A DNA stretch of 64,000 bases, from positions 2,976,001-3,040,000 of the forward strand of contig NZ_BSUK01000001.1 of the NCBI RefSeq assembly GCF_030161555.1. The letters run 5' to 3'. Every line of letters begins with the position of its first letter. Position 1 is the stretch's first letter. Positions 8,079-18,066 of the stretch are shown here, one piece after another. The position numbers and the translations under genes are program-made. This DNA comes from Luteimicrobium album. Its GTDB lineage: Bacteria > Actinomycetota > Actinomycetes > Actinomycetales > Cellulomonadaceae. The notes beneath the pieces are model-generated. The model saw only the letters and a program-made list of their open reading frames with translations, made no database searches and was not told the origin of the DNA.

Positions 8079-9731
8079 CTAGTGCGCCGCCACGGCGACG
8101 CCCTGGAGCGTGAGCACGGCGTCCGCCGCGTCGAGCGCGCCGCGGTGATGGGTGGCCAGCACGACCGTCCGCCCGCGTGCCGTGAGCCCGAGCACCATCC
8201 TGACGAGCGCGTCGGCCCCGGCGGGGTCGAGGTGCTCGGCGGGCTCGTCGAGCACGAGCACCGGGGCGCGCGAGACGAGCGCGCGTGCGATCAGCAGCCG
8301 GCGCCGCTCGCCCCCGGACACGGCGTCGCCGCCCGGCCCGACGACCGTGTCGAGGCCGTCCGGCAGCGCCGCCTGCCACGGTCCCAGCCCGACGGCGGCG
8401 AGCGCCTCGAGCGCCTCGTCCTCGGTCACGTCGCCCCGCGCGACGCGCAGGTTCTCGAGGACGGTCGTGTCGAACAGGTGCGCGTCCTCGGCGGTCCACG
8501 ACGCCTCGGCGTGCCGCTCGAGCCGGCCGCCCGCGGGGGCGAGCAGCCCCGCGAGCGTGAGCAGGAGCGTCGTCTTGCCGACGCCGCTCGGCCCGACGAC
8601 GGCGAGCGACCGGCCCTCGTGGAGCTCGAGGTCGAGCCCCGTCACGGCGGGGTCGGGGCGCGAGGGCCAGCCGCAGGCCAGGGCACGCGCCACCAGCACC
8701 GGGGCGCCGGGCGCCGCGGGTGTGACCGCGACCGGCTGGGGCGCCGCGGGGTCCGGTGCCGCGCCGTCGAGCAGCGCCATGATGCGCGCCGCCGCGGCGC
8801 GCGAGCGCCGGAGCTGGACGGCCGCCGCCGGCAGTGCCCCCACGCCCTCGAACGCCGCGAGCGGCGTGAGCACGACGACGGCCAGGTCCTCGGGCGACAG
8901 CCGCCCCGACGCGACGGCCGGGACGCCCAGCAGGAGAGCGACGACGACGGCGAGGCCCGTCGCGGCCGTCTGGATCGCCTCCGACGTCGCGGACGTGCGG
9001 GCGCCGACGTCGGTCGCCGCGGTCAGCTCGCGGTCCGACCGGCGCAGGTCGTCGAGGCGGGAGCCGAGCGCGCCGGAGACGGCGAGGGCGCCGTCGTCGC
9101 CCAGGACGTCGAGCGTCGCGGCCGTCATGTCGGCACGCGCCTGGAGCGAGCGCCGCTCGGTCTCCCGGGCCGCACGGTCCGCCAGCCAGGGCGCCCCGAC
9201 CCCGACCACGAGCAGGAGGAGGAGCAGCGCGAGCCCCGCCTCGGGCAGCAGGGCGCCGACGATCGCGACCGCCACGAGCGACACGCACGCGGCGACCCCC
9301 ACCGGCACGAACGCCCGCACGACGACGTCCCCGACGGCGTCCGCGTCGGCACCCGTCCGGGCGAGCAGGTCGCCCTCGCGCAGCGCGGCGACGGCCTCGG
9401 GCCGCCCGGCCGCGAGGCGCGCGTAGAGCGTGGTGCGCAGGGACACGACGCCGCGCAGCGCCACGTCGTGCGAGACGAGCCGCTCGACGTATCGCAGGGT
9501 CCCGCGGCCCACGCCGAACGCGCGCACCGTCACGGTCGCGACCGAGAGCACGAGCACGGGCGGCTGCTGCGAGGCGCGCGCGATGAGCCAGGCCGCGACC
9601 GCGGCGAGCCCGACGGCGCAGCCGAGCGCGAGCGTGCCGAGCGTCACCGCGCCCACGACCCGGCGCCACGGGACCTCGAGCAGCGGGACCGCGCGTCGCA
9701 GGGGGTCCCGGGAGCGGCCGGGGCGGCTCAT
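8079..9731 (-). CDS. cydC: Cytochrome bd assembly ABC exporter subunit CydC
   Basis: 550-residue half-transporter: an N-terminal ABC exporter membrane domain (about residues 1-310, six helices) and a C-terminal ATPase domain. Walker A reads GPSGVGKTTLL, the signature SGGERRRLLIARAL, and Walker B PVLVLDEPAEHLD. With CydD it forms the exporter needed for cytochrome bd maturation; it is known to export cysteine/glutathione in E. coli, and the actinobacterial substrate is less clear. The start ATG overlaps the cydD stop (ATGA), and it is the last gene of cydABDC. Frame intact. Confidence 0.9.
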   Translation of the reverse strand: MSRPGRSRDPLRRAVPLLEVPWRRVVGAVTLGTLALGCAVGLAAVAAWLIARASQQPPVLVLSVATVTVRAFGVGRGTLRYVERLVSHDVALRGVVSLRTTLYARLAAGRPEAVAALREGDLLARTGADADAVGDVVVRAFVPVGVAACVSLVAVAIVGALLPEAGLALLLLLLVVGVGAPWLADRAARETERRSLQARADMTAATLDVLGDDGALAVSGALGSRLDDLRRSDRELTAATDVGARTSATSEAIQTAATGLAVVVALLLGVPAVASGRLSPEDLAVVVLTPLAAFEGVGALPAAAVQLRRSRAAAARIMALLDGAAPDPAAPQPVAVTPAAPGAPVLVARALACGWPSRPDPAVTGLDLELHEGRSLAVVGPSGVGKTTLLLTLAGLLAPAGGRLERHAEASWTAEDAHLFDTTVLENLRVARGDVTEDEALEALAAVGLGPWQAALPDGLDTVVGPGGDAVSGGERRRLLIARALVSRAPVLVLDEPAEHLDPAGADALVRMVLGLTARGRTVVLATHHRGALDAADAVLTLQGVAVAAH

Positions 9732-11436
9732 GCCGGCACCCCCGCCGGGGCGTCAGCAGCCTGGGGCAGTAGCGCCGAGCGGACCTCGACCGTGCGGTCG
9801 CAGGCCGCGACGAGCGCGGGCCGGTGGGCGACGACGAGGACGGTCCGACCCTCGTCGCGCAGCGCGCGCACGGTCCGGACGACCGCCTCCTCGCTCGCGT
9901 CGTCCAGGTGGGCGGTGGGCTCGTCGAGCACCACGACCGGTCGCCGCGAGACGAGCGCCGCCGCGAGCGCGACGCGCTGCCGCTGCCCGACGGACAGCCC
10001 GAGGCCGCCTCGTCCGACCCGCGTGTCCCAGCCACCCGGCAGCGACGCCACGACCTCGTCGAGGGCGGCGAGCCGGGCCGCCTCGGCCAGGCGCGCGTCG
10101 TCGTCGGCGGACGGCGAGGCGCCCAGCACCGCCTCCCGGACCGTCCCCGCGCCGAGGTCCGGGCGCTGCGGGACCCAGGCGACCTGCGCCCAGAACGCTT
10201 CGGGGTCGAGCGCGCCGACGTCGACCGGCTCCGCGTCCCGGTCGCCCGTCGGGACGACGACGGCGCGTCCGCGCGTGGGACGCACGAGCCCGAGCACCAC
10301 CTGGACGGCCGTGGACTTGCCGGCGCCGTTCGGCCCGACGAGCGCCACGGCCTCGCCCGGCCCGAGTGCGAGCGAGATGTGCGCCGGGGCCAGCACAGCC
10401 CGACCGGGCGCGGCCACCCCGACGTCGTCGAGCACGAGCCGCGCGCGCGCCAGGTCGACCGTGGCGGCCCCGTGCTCCGGCAGCGGCTCCTCGAGGACCT
10501 CGAACGCGGCGCTCGCGGCGGCGATGCCGTCGGTCGAGGCGTGGAACTGGGCGCCGACCTGGCGCAGCGGCAGGTACACCTCGGGGGCGAGGACCAGGAC
10601 GGTGAGCCCGGTCACGAGGTCCATCCGGCCATCGACGAGGCGCAGCCCGATGCCGACCGCCACGATCGCGACCGACAGCGTCGTGAGCAGCTCGAGGACC
10701 ATGCCGGACAGGAACGCGATCCGCAGCGTGCCCATGGTCGCGCGGCGGTTCGCGTCGCCGAGCGCCCGGACCCGCTCGCGCGGGCCCTCGGCGCGGCCGA
10801 ACGCACGGAGCGTCGGCAGCCCCGCGACCAGGTCGAGGAGCTGCGCGCCGAGCCGCTGCAGCGACGCGAGCCGGCGCTCCGCGACGCCCTGCGTCAGCCG
10901 CCCGACCAGCACCATGAACAGCGGGACGAGCGGCAGCGTCACGATCACGACCAGCCCGGAGACCCAGTCCAGCCCGAGCACGACGACCACCAGCAGGGGA
11001 GTCACGACGGCCGTCAGGAGGAGCTGCGGCACGTAGCGCACGAAATACGGCTCGAGCGCGTCGAGCCCGGTCGTCGCGAGCGTCGTGAGACGGGTGCCCC
11101 TCGCCGAGCCGCGCCAGCGCGGGCCGAGGGCCGTCGCGCGGATGACGAGCGCCTCCCGCAGCTCGGCGACCGTGCTGGCCGCCGCGCGCACCGCGTAGCG
11201 CTCCTGGCACCACGACACGACCGCGCGCGCCGCGACCACGGCCGCGAGCCACGCGACGCGCGGTCCCAGCTCGCCCAGCCGGGCGCCGTCGTGCACCGCC
11301 CGGCCGAGCGTCTCGCCGATCAGGACGGCCTGCGCGACCACGAGGACCCCGGCCAGCACCCCGAGGACGGTGGTCAGCGCGAGGTACCCCGCGCCGCGCG
11401 CGCGTGGCGGAGCAGGCGTGGGTCGAGGGGCCTCAC
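9728..11436 (-). CDS. cydD: Cytochrome bd assembly ABC exporter subunit CydD (one frameshift)
   Basis: Partner half-transporter to CydC: about 570 residues, six membrane helices then an ATPase domain with Walker [11 protein letters not shown], signature LSVGQRQRVALAAAL (degenerate LSVGQ) and Walker B VVVLDEPTAHLD. The real start is the GTG at 11436, overlapping the cydB stop (GTGA). It gives the family-typical MRPLDPRLLRHARAARG. The frame then breaks at the G run read from 11387-11390; one added G restores YLALTTVLGVLAGVLVVAQA. An annotation starting at the internal GTG 11359 would lose about 26 N-terminal residues and part of helix 1. Confidence 0.88.
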
Positions 11437-12518
11437 GGCCGGGCGGTGCCGTCGTCCGCCGCGGCCGGGGCCGCAGGACGCGCGGAGCGCCGCAGGCTGA
11501 GGCCGATCGGGTCGGGGAGCGCGGACGCCGTGAGCCGCTTGCGGAACACCCAGTAGGTCCAGCCCTGGTAGAGCAGGACGACAGGGGTCAGCACCACGGC
11601 GACCCACGACATGATGACGAGCGTGTAGTGCGTCGAGCTCGCGTTGGTCACGGTGAGCGAGTGCGCCGGGTCCGTCGCGGGCATGACGTCGGGATACATC
11701 GAGCCGAAGATCAGGACCACCGCCGCGACGATCGCGACGGCCGAGAACGTGAACGCCCAGCCCTCGCGCTCGCGCCAGGCCGCGGCCACGACCCCCAGCA
11801 GCGCCGCGGCGGCCACCGTGACGGCCGCCCACGTCCAGCCGGTGCCGTAGGCGACCTGGGCCCACACCGCCCACGCCCCGGCGACCACGAGCGCCCCGAC
11901 CGAGAACGGCTTCGCCAGGCGCATCGCCCGCTCGCGCACGACGCCGGTCGACTTGAGCCCGAGGAACACCGCGCCGTGCGTGAGGAACAGGGCCAGCGTC
12001 GTCAGGCCGCCGAGGAGCGCGAACGGGTTGAGCAGGGCCCAGAAGCCGCCCACGTAGTTGTGCTGCGCGTCGAGGTCGACGCCGCGCACCAGGTTGGCGA
12101 ACGCCACGCCCCACAGGATCGCGGGCAGCCACGAGCCGACGACGATCGCGCGGTCCCACCAGCGCGCCCAGCCCGGGTCGGAGACCTTGCCGCGGTACTC
12201 GAACGCGACCCCGCGGACGATCAGGGCGAGGAGGATCAGCAGGAGGGGCAGGTAGAAGCCCGAGAACAGGGACGCGTACCACTCGGGGAACGCGGCGAAC
12301 GTCGCGCCGCCCGCGGTGATGAGCCACACCTCGTTCCCGTCCCAGACCGGGCCGATGGTGTTGATGACGAGACGGCGGTTCCGGTCCCTCTCCTTCGCAT
12401 CGGAGCCGCGGCCGACGATCGGCAGCAGCATCCCGACCCCGAAGTCGAAGCCCTCGAGCACGAGGTACCCGGTCCACAGGACCGCGATGATGACGAACCA
12501 CAGCGTGGTGAGCTCCAT
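11433..12518 (-). CDS. cydB: Cytochrome bd ubiquinol/menaquinol oxidase subunit II
   Basis: 361-residue membrane subunit with about nine helices. The N-terminus MELTTLWFVIIAVLWTGYLV with GFDFGVGMLLP is diagnostic, as are GPVWDGNEVWLITAGGATFA and the GFYLPLLLILLALIVRGVAFE helix. It pairs with CydA to reduce oxygen using quinol under low-oxygen or stress conditions. It starts 24 bases after cydA stops and overlaps cydD, so the four genes form one operon. Intact. Confidence 0.95.
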   Translation of the reverse strand: MELTTLWFVIIAVLWTGYLVLEGFDFGVGMLLPIVGRGSDAKERDRNRRLVINTIGPVWDGNEVWLITAGGATFAAFPEWYASLFSGFYLPLLLILLALIVRGVAFEYRGKVSDPGWARWWDRAIVVGSWLPAILWGVAFANLVRGVDLDAQHNYVGGFWALLNPFALLGGLTTLALFLTHGAVFLGLKSTGVVRERAMRLAKPFSVGALVVAGAWAVWAQVAYGTGWTWAAVTVAAAALLGVVAAAWREREGWAFTFSAVAIVAAVVLIFGSMYPDVMPATDPAHSLTVTNASSTHYTLVIMSWVAVVLTPVVLLYQGWTYWVFRKRLTASALPDPIGLSLRRSARPAAPAAADDGTARP

Positions 12519-12542
12519 GGCTGGCTCCTTCCCGTGGGCGGG

Positions 12543-14032
12543 TCAGTAGGCGAAGGACAGGGGACGGTCGGCGTCGTCGTCGCTGCGCGCCTCGGGTGAG
12601 TCGTCGTGCACCTCGTCGGGCGCGCCCTCGATCGTGTACCGGTGCATGAGGCGGTACCAGACGACGGCCAGCACCCCGTAGACGACGGTGAACGCGATCA
12701 TCGAGGTGAGCACGAGCCCGGGGAGATGTCGGAGACACCCCGCGCGGTGAGGAGGCGGACGTCGTCGAGCCCCGTGGGATTGGGCGCGACGACCCACGGC
12801 TGGCGCCCTGCCTCGGTGAAGATCCACCCGAACGAGCACGCGAGGAACGGGGTCGCGAGCGACACGAGCCCCAGCCGGCTGAGCCACAGGGAGTCGCTGA
12901 CCCGGCCCTTGCGCGTGGCCCAGAACGCGAAGACCGCGAGCGCGAGCGAGAACGCCGCCCAGCCGATCATGAGGCGGAAGCTCCAGTAGGTGAGCGCCAG
13001 GTTCGGGGAGTAGTCGATGGGGTGGCCGTCGGCGTCGGTGTCGCCGAACTTCTGCTCGTACTCGGCCTGCAGCTCGGGCACCGACTTGATGGGCGCCGTG
13101 AACGAGCGGTCGGCGAGGAACGACGTCGCGCCGGGGATCGAGATGAGGCGCGTGACGCCCTCGCAGTCGTTGTTCAGGTCGCCGATGGACAGGATCGAGA
13201 ACGCCGCGCCGTTCGGGGAGGGCTCGCAGAGCGCCTCCGCGGACGCCATCTTCATGGGCTGCTGCTGGAACATGAGCTGGCCCTGCACGTCGCCGCTGTA
13301 GATCACGCCCGCGCCCGCCACGACCATGACGAGCACGCCGAGGCGCACGGCCGGCCGGTAGACGTTCCGGGCCTTCTCCAGGTCGTCGGCCTTCTTGGTG
13401 CGTGCGAGGCGGACCATCCACCAGGTGGCGATCGCGGTGACGACCGTGCCCGCGGTGAGGAACGACGCCGTCACCGTGTGCGGGAACGCGGCCCAGAGCG
13501 TCGAGTTGCCGAGCACGTCGCCGATGCTCGTCATCTCGGCGCGGCCGGTCTCGGGGTTGTACGTCGTCCCGACCGGGTGCTGCATCCACGAGTTCGCCGC
13601 GAGGATGAAGAACGCCGACAGGTTGGTGGAGATCGCGACGAGCCAGATCATCGCCAGGTGGAGCTTCTTGTTGAGCTTGTCCCAGCCGAAGATCCACAGG
13701 CCCAGGAACGTCGACTCGACGAAGAACGCGGCGAGGGCCTCCATCGCGAGCGGCGCGCCGAACACGTCGCCCACGAACCGTGAGTACGCGCTCCAGGTCA
13801 TCCCGAACTGGAACTCCTGGACGATCCCGGTCACGACGCCGATCGCGAAGTTGATGAGGAAGAGCTTCCCGAAGAACTTCGTCAGCTTGAGCCAGCGGTC
13901 CTTCTTGGTGATCACCCACGCGGTCTGCATGATCGCGACGATCGGGCCGAGCCCGATCGTGAGCGGGACGAAGATGAAGTGGTAGACGGTCGTGATGGCG
14001 AACTGCCACCGCGCCAGATCGAGGACGTCCAT
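12543..14032 (-). CDS. cydA: Cytochrome bd oxidase subunit I (one frameshift)
   Basis: About 496 residues after repair, the usual length for the short Q-loop form. It carries the haem b558, b595 and d ligands and the quinol site. Visible marks: MDVLDLARWQFAITTVYHFI at the start, NSWMQHPVGTTYN, and GRQPWVV after the Q loop. The frame breaks near 12717-12723, where one missing G changes SDISPGLVLTSMIAF. The tail ends DADRPLSFAY. Start ATG at 14032. First gene of cydABDC; its promoter must lie in 14033-14532. Confidence 0.93.
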
Positions 14033-14532
14033 CGTTGTGGGGCTCCCGGCCGGTCCGTGCGTGACCCTTCGGCACGCGATACGAGCACCGTAGGCCCGGA
14101 TGACCGGCGGCGTCGGTCGAACGGAGCGTGTCGTGAGACATGCCACTCGTCCGACGACGCAGGTCACCCTTACGTGTGCGTCGGGCAACGTTCGGGTCGG
14201 GGGCGGGCATGGCGCGCGGTGTCCCACGGCGGCGCGTCGTCGTGACCGTGTCGTGACCTGGTGTGCGATACTTCTCGTGACTTCGGGGGTGCCCGTACGC
14301 CCCCGACGCACGGCCCGCAGCACGCGACCCACGACTCGCGGAGCGGCCGCCGCCGCTGCATCAGACGCAGCGTGACGGCAGGCGCCCCCGTCGTCCGCGC
14401 AGCTACGGACCGCCACCGACGACTTCCGTCGCGGTCGGCGGCACGCACCCCGGGTGCACCGTCGGCGAGCGACGACCGACCGCCCGCAGGGCCAGCAGCT
14501 ACGGGCTTGGCCCTCCGGGGTAGGAGCGACGC
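14033..14532. other. Divergent promoter region of cydA and rne
   Basis: 500 bases between cydA (minus) and rne (plus) with no credible gene. It must hold both promoters. A possible plus-strand -10 is GATACT at 14267-14272, but no good -35 sits at the right distance. That would give a long rne leader, which is common for RNase E. I found no clear Rex or FNR/Crp palindrome for cydA. Confidence 0.4.
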
Positions 14533-17500
14533 GTGACCCGCGACGACACCACTGCACCCGAACCCACCACGACCGGCGAGACCGGAGCCGAGGCGCCCCG
14601 CAAGCGGCCCCGCCGCCGCGCCACGCGCACCGTCGGCGCCCCGAGCGACGTCGTCGTGGTCCCCGAGGGTGCCGGCACCCACGCCGGCGGCCCCCTCGAG
14701 ATCACCCTGCCGCAGCCCGCGGCCGAGCGGGCGGCCGCCGTCGCCGAGGCTCGCCAGGAGCCCGTGGGCGAGCCGGCCCCGGCGCTCGACGTCCTCGCCG
14801 AGCTCGGCGCCCGCCCCGCCACCGCCTCGCGCAGCCGTCGCAGCGCCTCGGCCTCGGAGGCCCCCGCCCCGGCCGAGGACGCCCCGCGCGCCGAGGTCGG
14901 GCTGTCCGACATCGCCCTGCCCGACGCCGAGCGTCCGTCGCGCGCGCGCCGCAAGGCCACGCGGCCCGCCGCCGCGCCCGAGGCCGAGGTCCCCGCGTCC
15001 ACCGCTCCCGCCGAGCCCGCCGACGAGGCCCCGAAGGCCCCGGCGCGCCGGAGCCGGGCACGCAAGGCTGCCGAGCCCGCGGGCGCCGACGCCGTCGTGG
15101 CCGAGCCCGTCGCAGCGGACGCCGCCCCCGCGGACGAACCCGCAGCCGAGGCCCCGGCGCCCAAGAAGCGCAGCAGCCGCACGCGCAAGGCCGCCGGCAC
15201 GACGTCGAAGGCCGAGGCTCCCGCGCCCGAGCCCGACGCGGAAGGGCAGTCGTCGGACGAGGGCACCGCGCCCGCGCCCGCGCCGACGACCGTGCCCACC
15301 ACGCCGGGTGGTCAGCCGCGCCTCGCGACCACCGCGCTGCTGTTCCAGGCGCCCGACCCGACGACGGCGTCCCGCCGCGGCCGGCGCGCGCAGGCCCCCG
15401 CGGGCCCGCCGCGCCCGGCCACGGAGCCGGCGACCACCGAGACGTCGACCACGCAGCCGCCGGCCGTGGAGGCGGAGACCGTGACGACGGAGGCAGCGAC
15501 CACTGCGCCCGCCCCCGCGCGAAGAGGTCACGGGCGTCCAGGACGTCCTCCGCGCCCGAGCGCGAGGCGGCTCCCGAGACACCCGCGGCGCCGCGGTTCT
15601 CCGTCGACCGCCTCTCCCGCGAGGAGCGCGACGCGATCGACGAGGTCGAGATCATCGAGGCCGAGCTCGTCGCCGAGGGCCTCGAGGCCGAGCTGGTCGA
15701 GTTCGACGACGTCGACTTCGTGCTCGAGGGCGAGGACGCCGACGCGCGCGAGTCCGCCCCCGCGGAGGACCTCTCCGAGGACGAGGCGGACGAGGACGAG
15801 GACGCGGGCGAGCGTGACGCCGCCGCGCCCCGCCGTCGTCGTCGCCGGGGTGGCCGCGGCCGCCGCAACCGAGGCACGGGCGAGAACGGCGCCGACGAGG
15901 ACGAGGGCGAGCCCGAGCGCACCGACGACGACGTGGTCGCTTCCGAGCCAGCTCGTGACGAGGCGGCCGAGACCGACGAGGAGACCGAGGCCGGCTCGAG
16001 CCGTCGTCGTCGCCGTCGTCGTCGCGGCGCCGCCGCGGAGGGCACCCGCCAGGGCCGCGCGAGCGACGAGGTCACCGCGCTCAAGGGCTCGACGCGGCTC
16101 GAGGCGAAGCGCCAGCGCCGCCGCGAGGGCCGCGATGCCGGCCGCCGTCGCCAGATCATCACCGAGGCAGAGTTCCTGGCGCGCCGTGAGGCGGTGCAGC
16201 GGTCGATGGTCGTGCGCGAGCGCGCCGGACGCACCCAGATCGCCGTGCTCGAGGACGGTGTGCTCGTCGAGCACTACGTGTCCCAGCAGGCGCAGGCCTC
16301 GATGGTCGGGAACGTCTACCTCGGTCGCGTGCAGAACGTGCTGCCCAGCATGGAGGCCGCGTTCGTCGACATCGGCAAGGGCCGCAACGCCGTGCTGTAC
16401 GCGGGCGAGGTCAACTGGGACGCCGCCGGCCTCGAGGGCCAGCCGCGCCGCATCGAGGAGGCCCTCAAGTCGGGTGACCCGGTGCTCGTCCAGGTGACGA
16501 AGGACCCGATCGGCCACAAGGGCGCGCGGCTCACGTCGCAGGTCACGCTCGCGGGCCGGTACCTCGTGCTCGTCCCGGGCGGCGGCATGACCGGCATCAG
16601 CCGCAAGCTCCCCGACACCGAGCGGTCGCGGCTCAAGAAGATCCTCCGCGAGATCGTGCCCGACGGCGCGGGCGTCATCGTGCGCACCGCCGCGGAGGGC
16701 GCGAGCGAGGAGGAGCTGCGCGCCGACGTCGCCCGCCTGCAGGCGCAGTGGGAGTCGATCGAGACCAAGTCGAAGAAGGCGTCGTCGGCGCCCGCCTTGC
16801 TCCAGGGCGAGCCGGACCTCGCGATCCGCGTCGTGCGCGACATCTTCAACGACGACTTCGGCTCGCTCGTGGTCGAGGGCGACGGGGCGTGGCAGGAGAT
16901 CTCGTCGTACCTGGGCGAGCTCGCGCCCGACCTCGCCGAGCGTGCGACGAAGTGGGTCGAGAACACCGACGTGTTCGCGGTGCACCGCATCGACGAGCAG
17001 CTCGCCAAGGGCATGGACCGCAAGGTCTGGCTCCCGTCCGGCGGGTCGCTGGTCATCGACCGCACCGAGGCCATGACGGTCATCGACGTCAACACGGGCA
17101 AGTTCACGGGCTCGGGCGGCACGCTCGAGGAGACCGTGACCCGGAACAACCTCGAGGCCGCCGAGGAGATCGTCCGCCAGCTCCGGCTGCGCGACATCGG
17201 CGGCATCATCGTCATCGACTTCATCGACATGGTCCTCGAGTCGAACCGCGACCTCGTGCTGCGCCGGCTCGTCGAGTGCCTGGGGCGCGACCGGACCAAG
17301 CACCAGGTCGCCGAGGTCACGTCGCTGGGCCTTGTGCAGATGACGCGCAAGCGCGTGGGGCAGGGCCTCGTGGAGGCCTTCTCCGAGACGTGCGAGCACT
17401 GCCACGGGCGCGGCTTCATCGTGCACTCCGAGCCGATCGAGCGGTCGGGGGCCAGAACGGCCAGGGCGGCGGCGAGGCCCACACCCACGGCGCCGACGGG

Positions 17501-17884
17501 TCGGGTGCGGACGAGTCGCGCCGCGGCTCGCGCCGTCGTCGGGGCAAGGGCGCCGAGGCGGCGCCCGCGGGCCCGGCCGCCGGGCACGGCGTGCCCGTGC
17601 TGCCCGAGTCGCGCGACGCCGTCAAGGCGACGCTCGCGACCATCGCCGCCGCGGCGGCGCACGCGCACGACCACCCGCACGAGCACGAGGCCCACGACGC
17701 CGCCGACCAGGACGCCGTCCTGGCTCAGGTCCACGAGGGCAGGGGCGACGAGGGTCTGGACGAGGGCGAGGAGCACGCGGTCGAGGCGACGGCACCGGAC
17801 GTGGAGGCCGCGCCCGTCGAGGAGTCGGCCGTGAGCCCCGAGGCGCCGCTCGACTCCGGGCCCGCGGACGCGCAGGACGACTGA
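14533..17884 (+). CDS. rne: Ribonuclease E/G family protein (two frameshifts)
   Basis: Endoribonuclease of about 1117 residues after repair, central to mRNA decay and rRNA/tRNA maturation. GTG start at 14533 behind TAGGAG. The N-terminal ~550 residues are an Ala/Pro/Glu-rich, probably disordered arm with basic R-rich islands (RRRRRRRR near 16005-16030), typical of actinobacterial RNase E. The catalytic part then starts: RSMVVRERAGRTQIAVLEDG, the S1 domain with GNVYLGRVQNVLPSMEAAFVD, the DNase I-like site with VIDVNTGKFTG and GGIIVIDFIDM (metal-binding Asp residues), and the Zn-link CEHCHGRGF. The C-terminal tail is His/Asp/Glu-rich (HAHDHPHEHEAHD). Breaks at 15512-15516 (C run) and 17447-17451 (G run) are each repaired by one base. 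Confidence 0.92.
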
Positions 17885-17888
17885 CCGC

Positions 17889-18035
17889 GTGTCCCCGGAC
17901 GTCCTCGCGCGCGGGCCGCGCGTCGTCCTGCGCGGCTGGAACGCGCCGGACCGCGCGGCCCTGCGCGAGTGGCTCCGGCCGCAGCACGAGTGGCACCTCT
18001 GGGACGGCCCGTACGCGAGGAGCGGGCAGAGCTGA
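17889..18035 (+). pseudogene. Truncated GNAT-like acetyltransferase N-terminus
   Basis: A 48-codon frame beginning GTG five bases after the rne stop. It encodes a segment reading VVLRGWNAPDRAALREWLRP then HEWHLWDGPYA. The RxW...D..ALREWL...HEWHxWDGPY pattern resembles the start of GNAT-type acetyltransferases of 180-200 residues. It ends in a stop with no continuation in any frame before the next gene 31 bases later. I read it as a truncated remnant rather than a sequencing break. The family call is tentative. Confidence 0.4.
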
Positions 18036-18066
18036 GCCAGGGGGAACAGCGACGGAAGGAGCCGGC

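Noticed and set aside
3930-11036. A 2368-codon open frame on the plus strand
   Set aside because: It runs antisense to the DeoR, GH92, cydC and cydD genes, is Arg/Pro/Ala-rich with no recognisable domain, and such long antisense frames are expected at this GC content.
14033-14532. Rex or FNR site controlling cydABDC
   Set aside because: I looked for TTGTGAA-type or TTGAT-N4-ATCAA palindromes and found none convincing.
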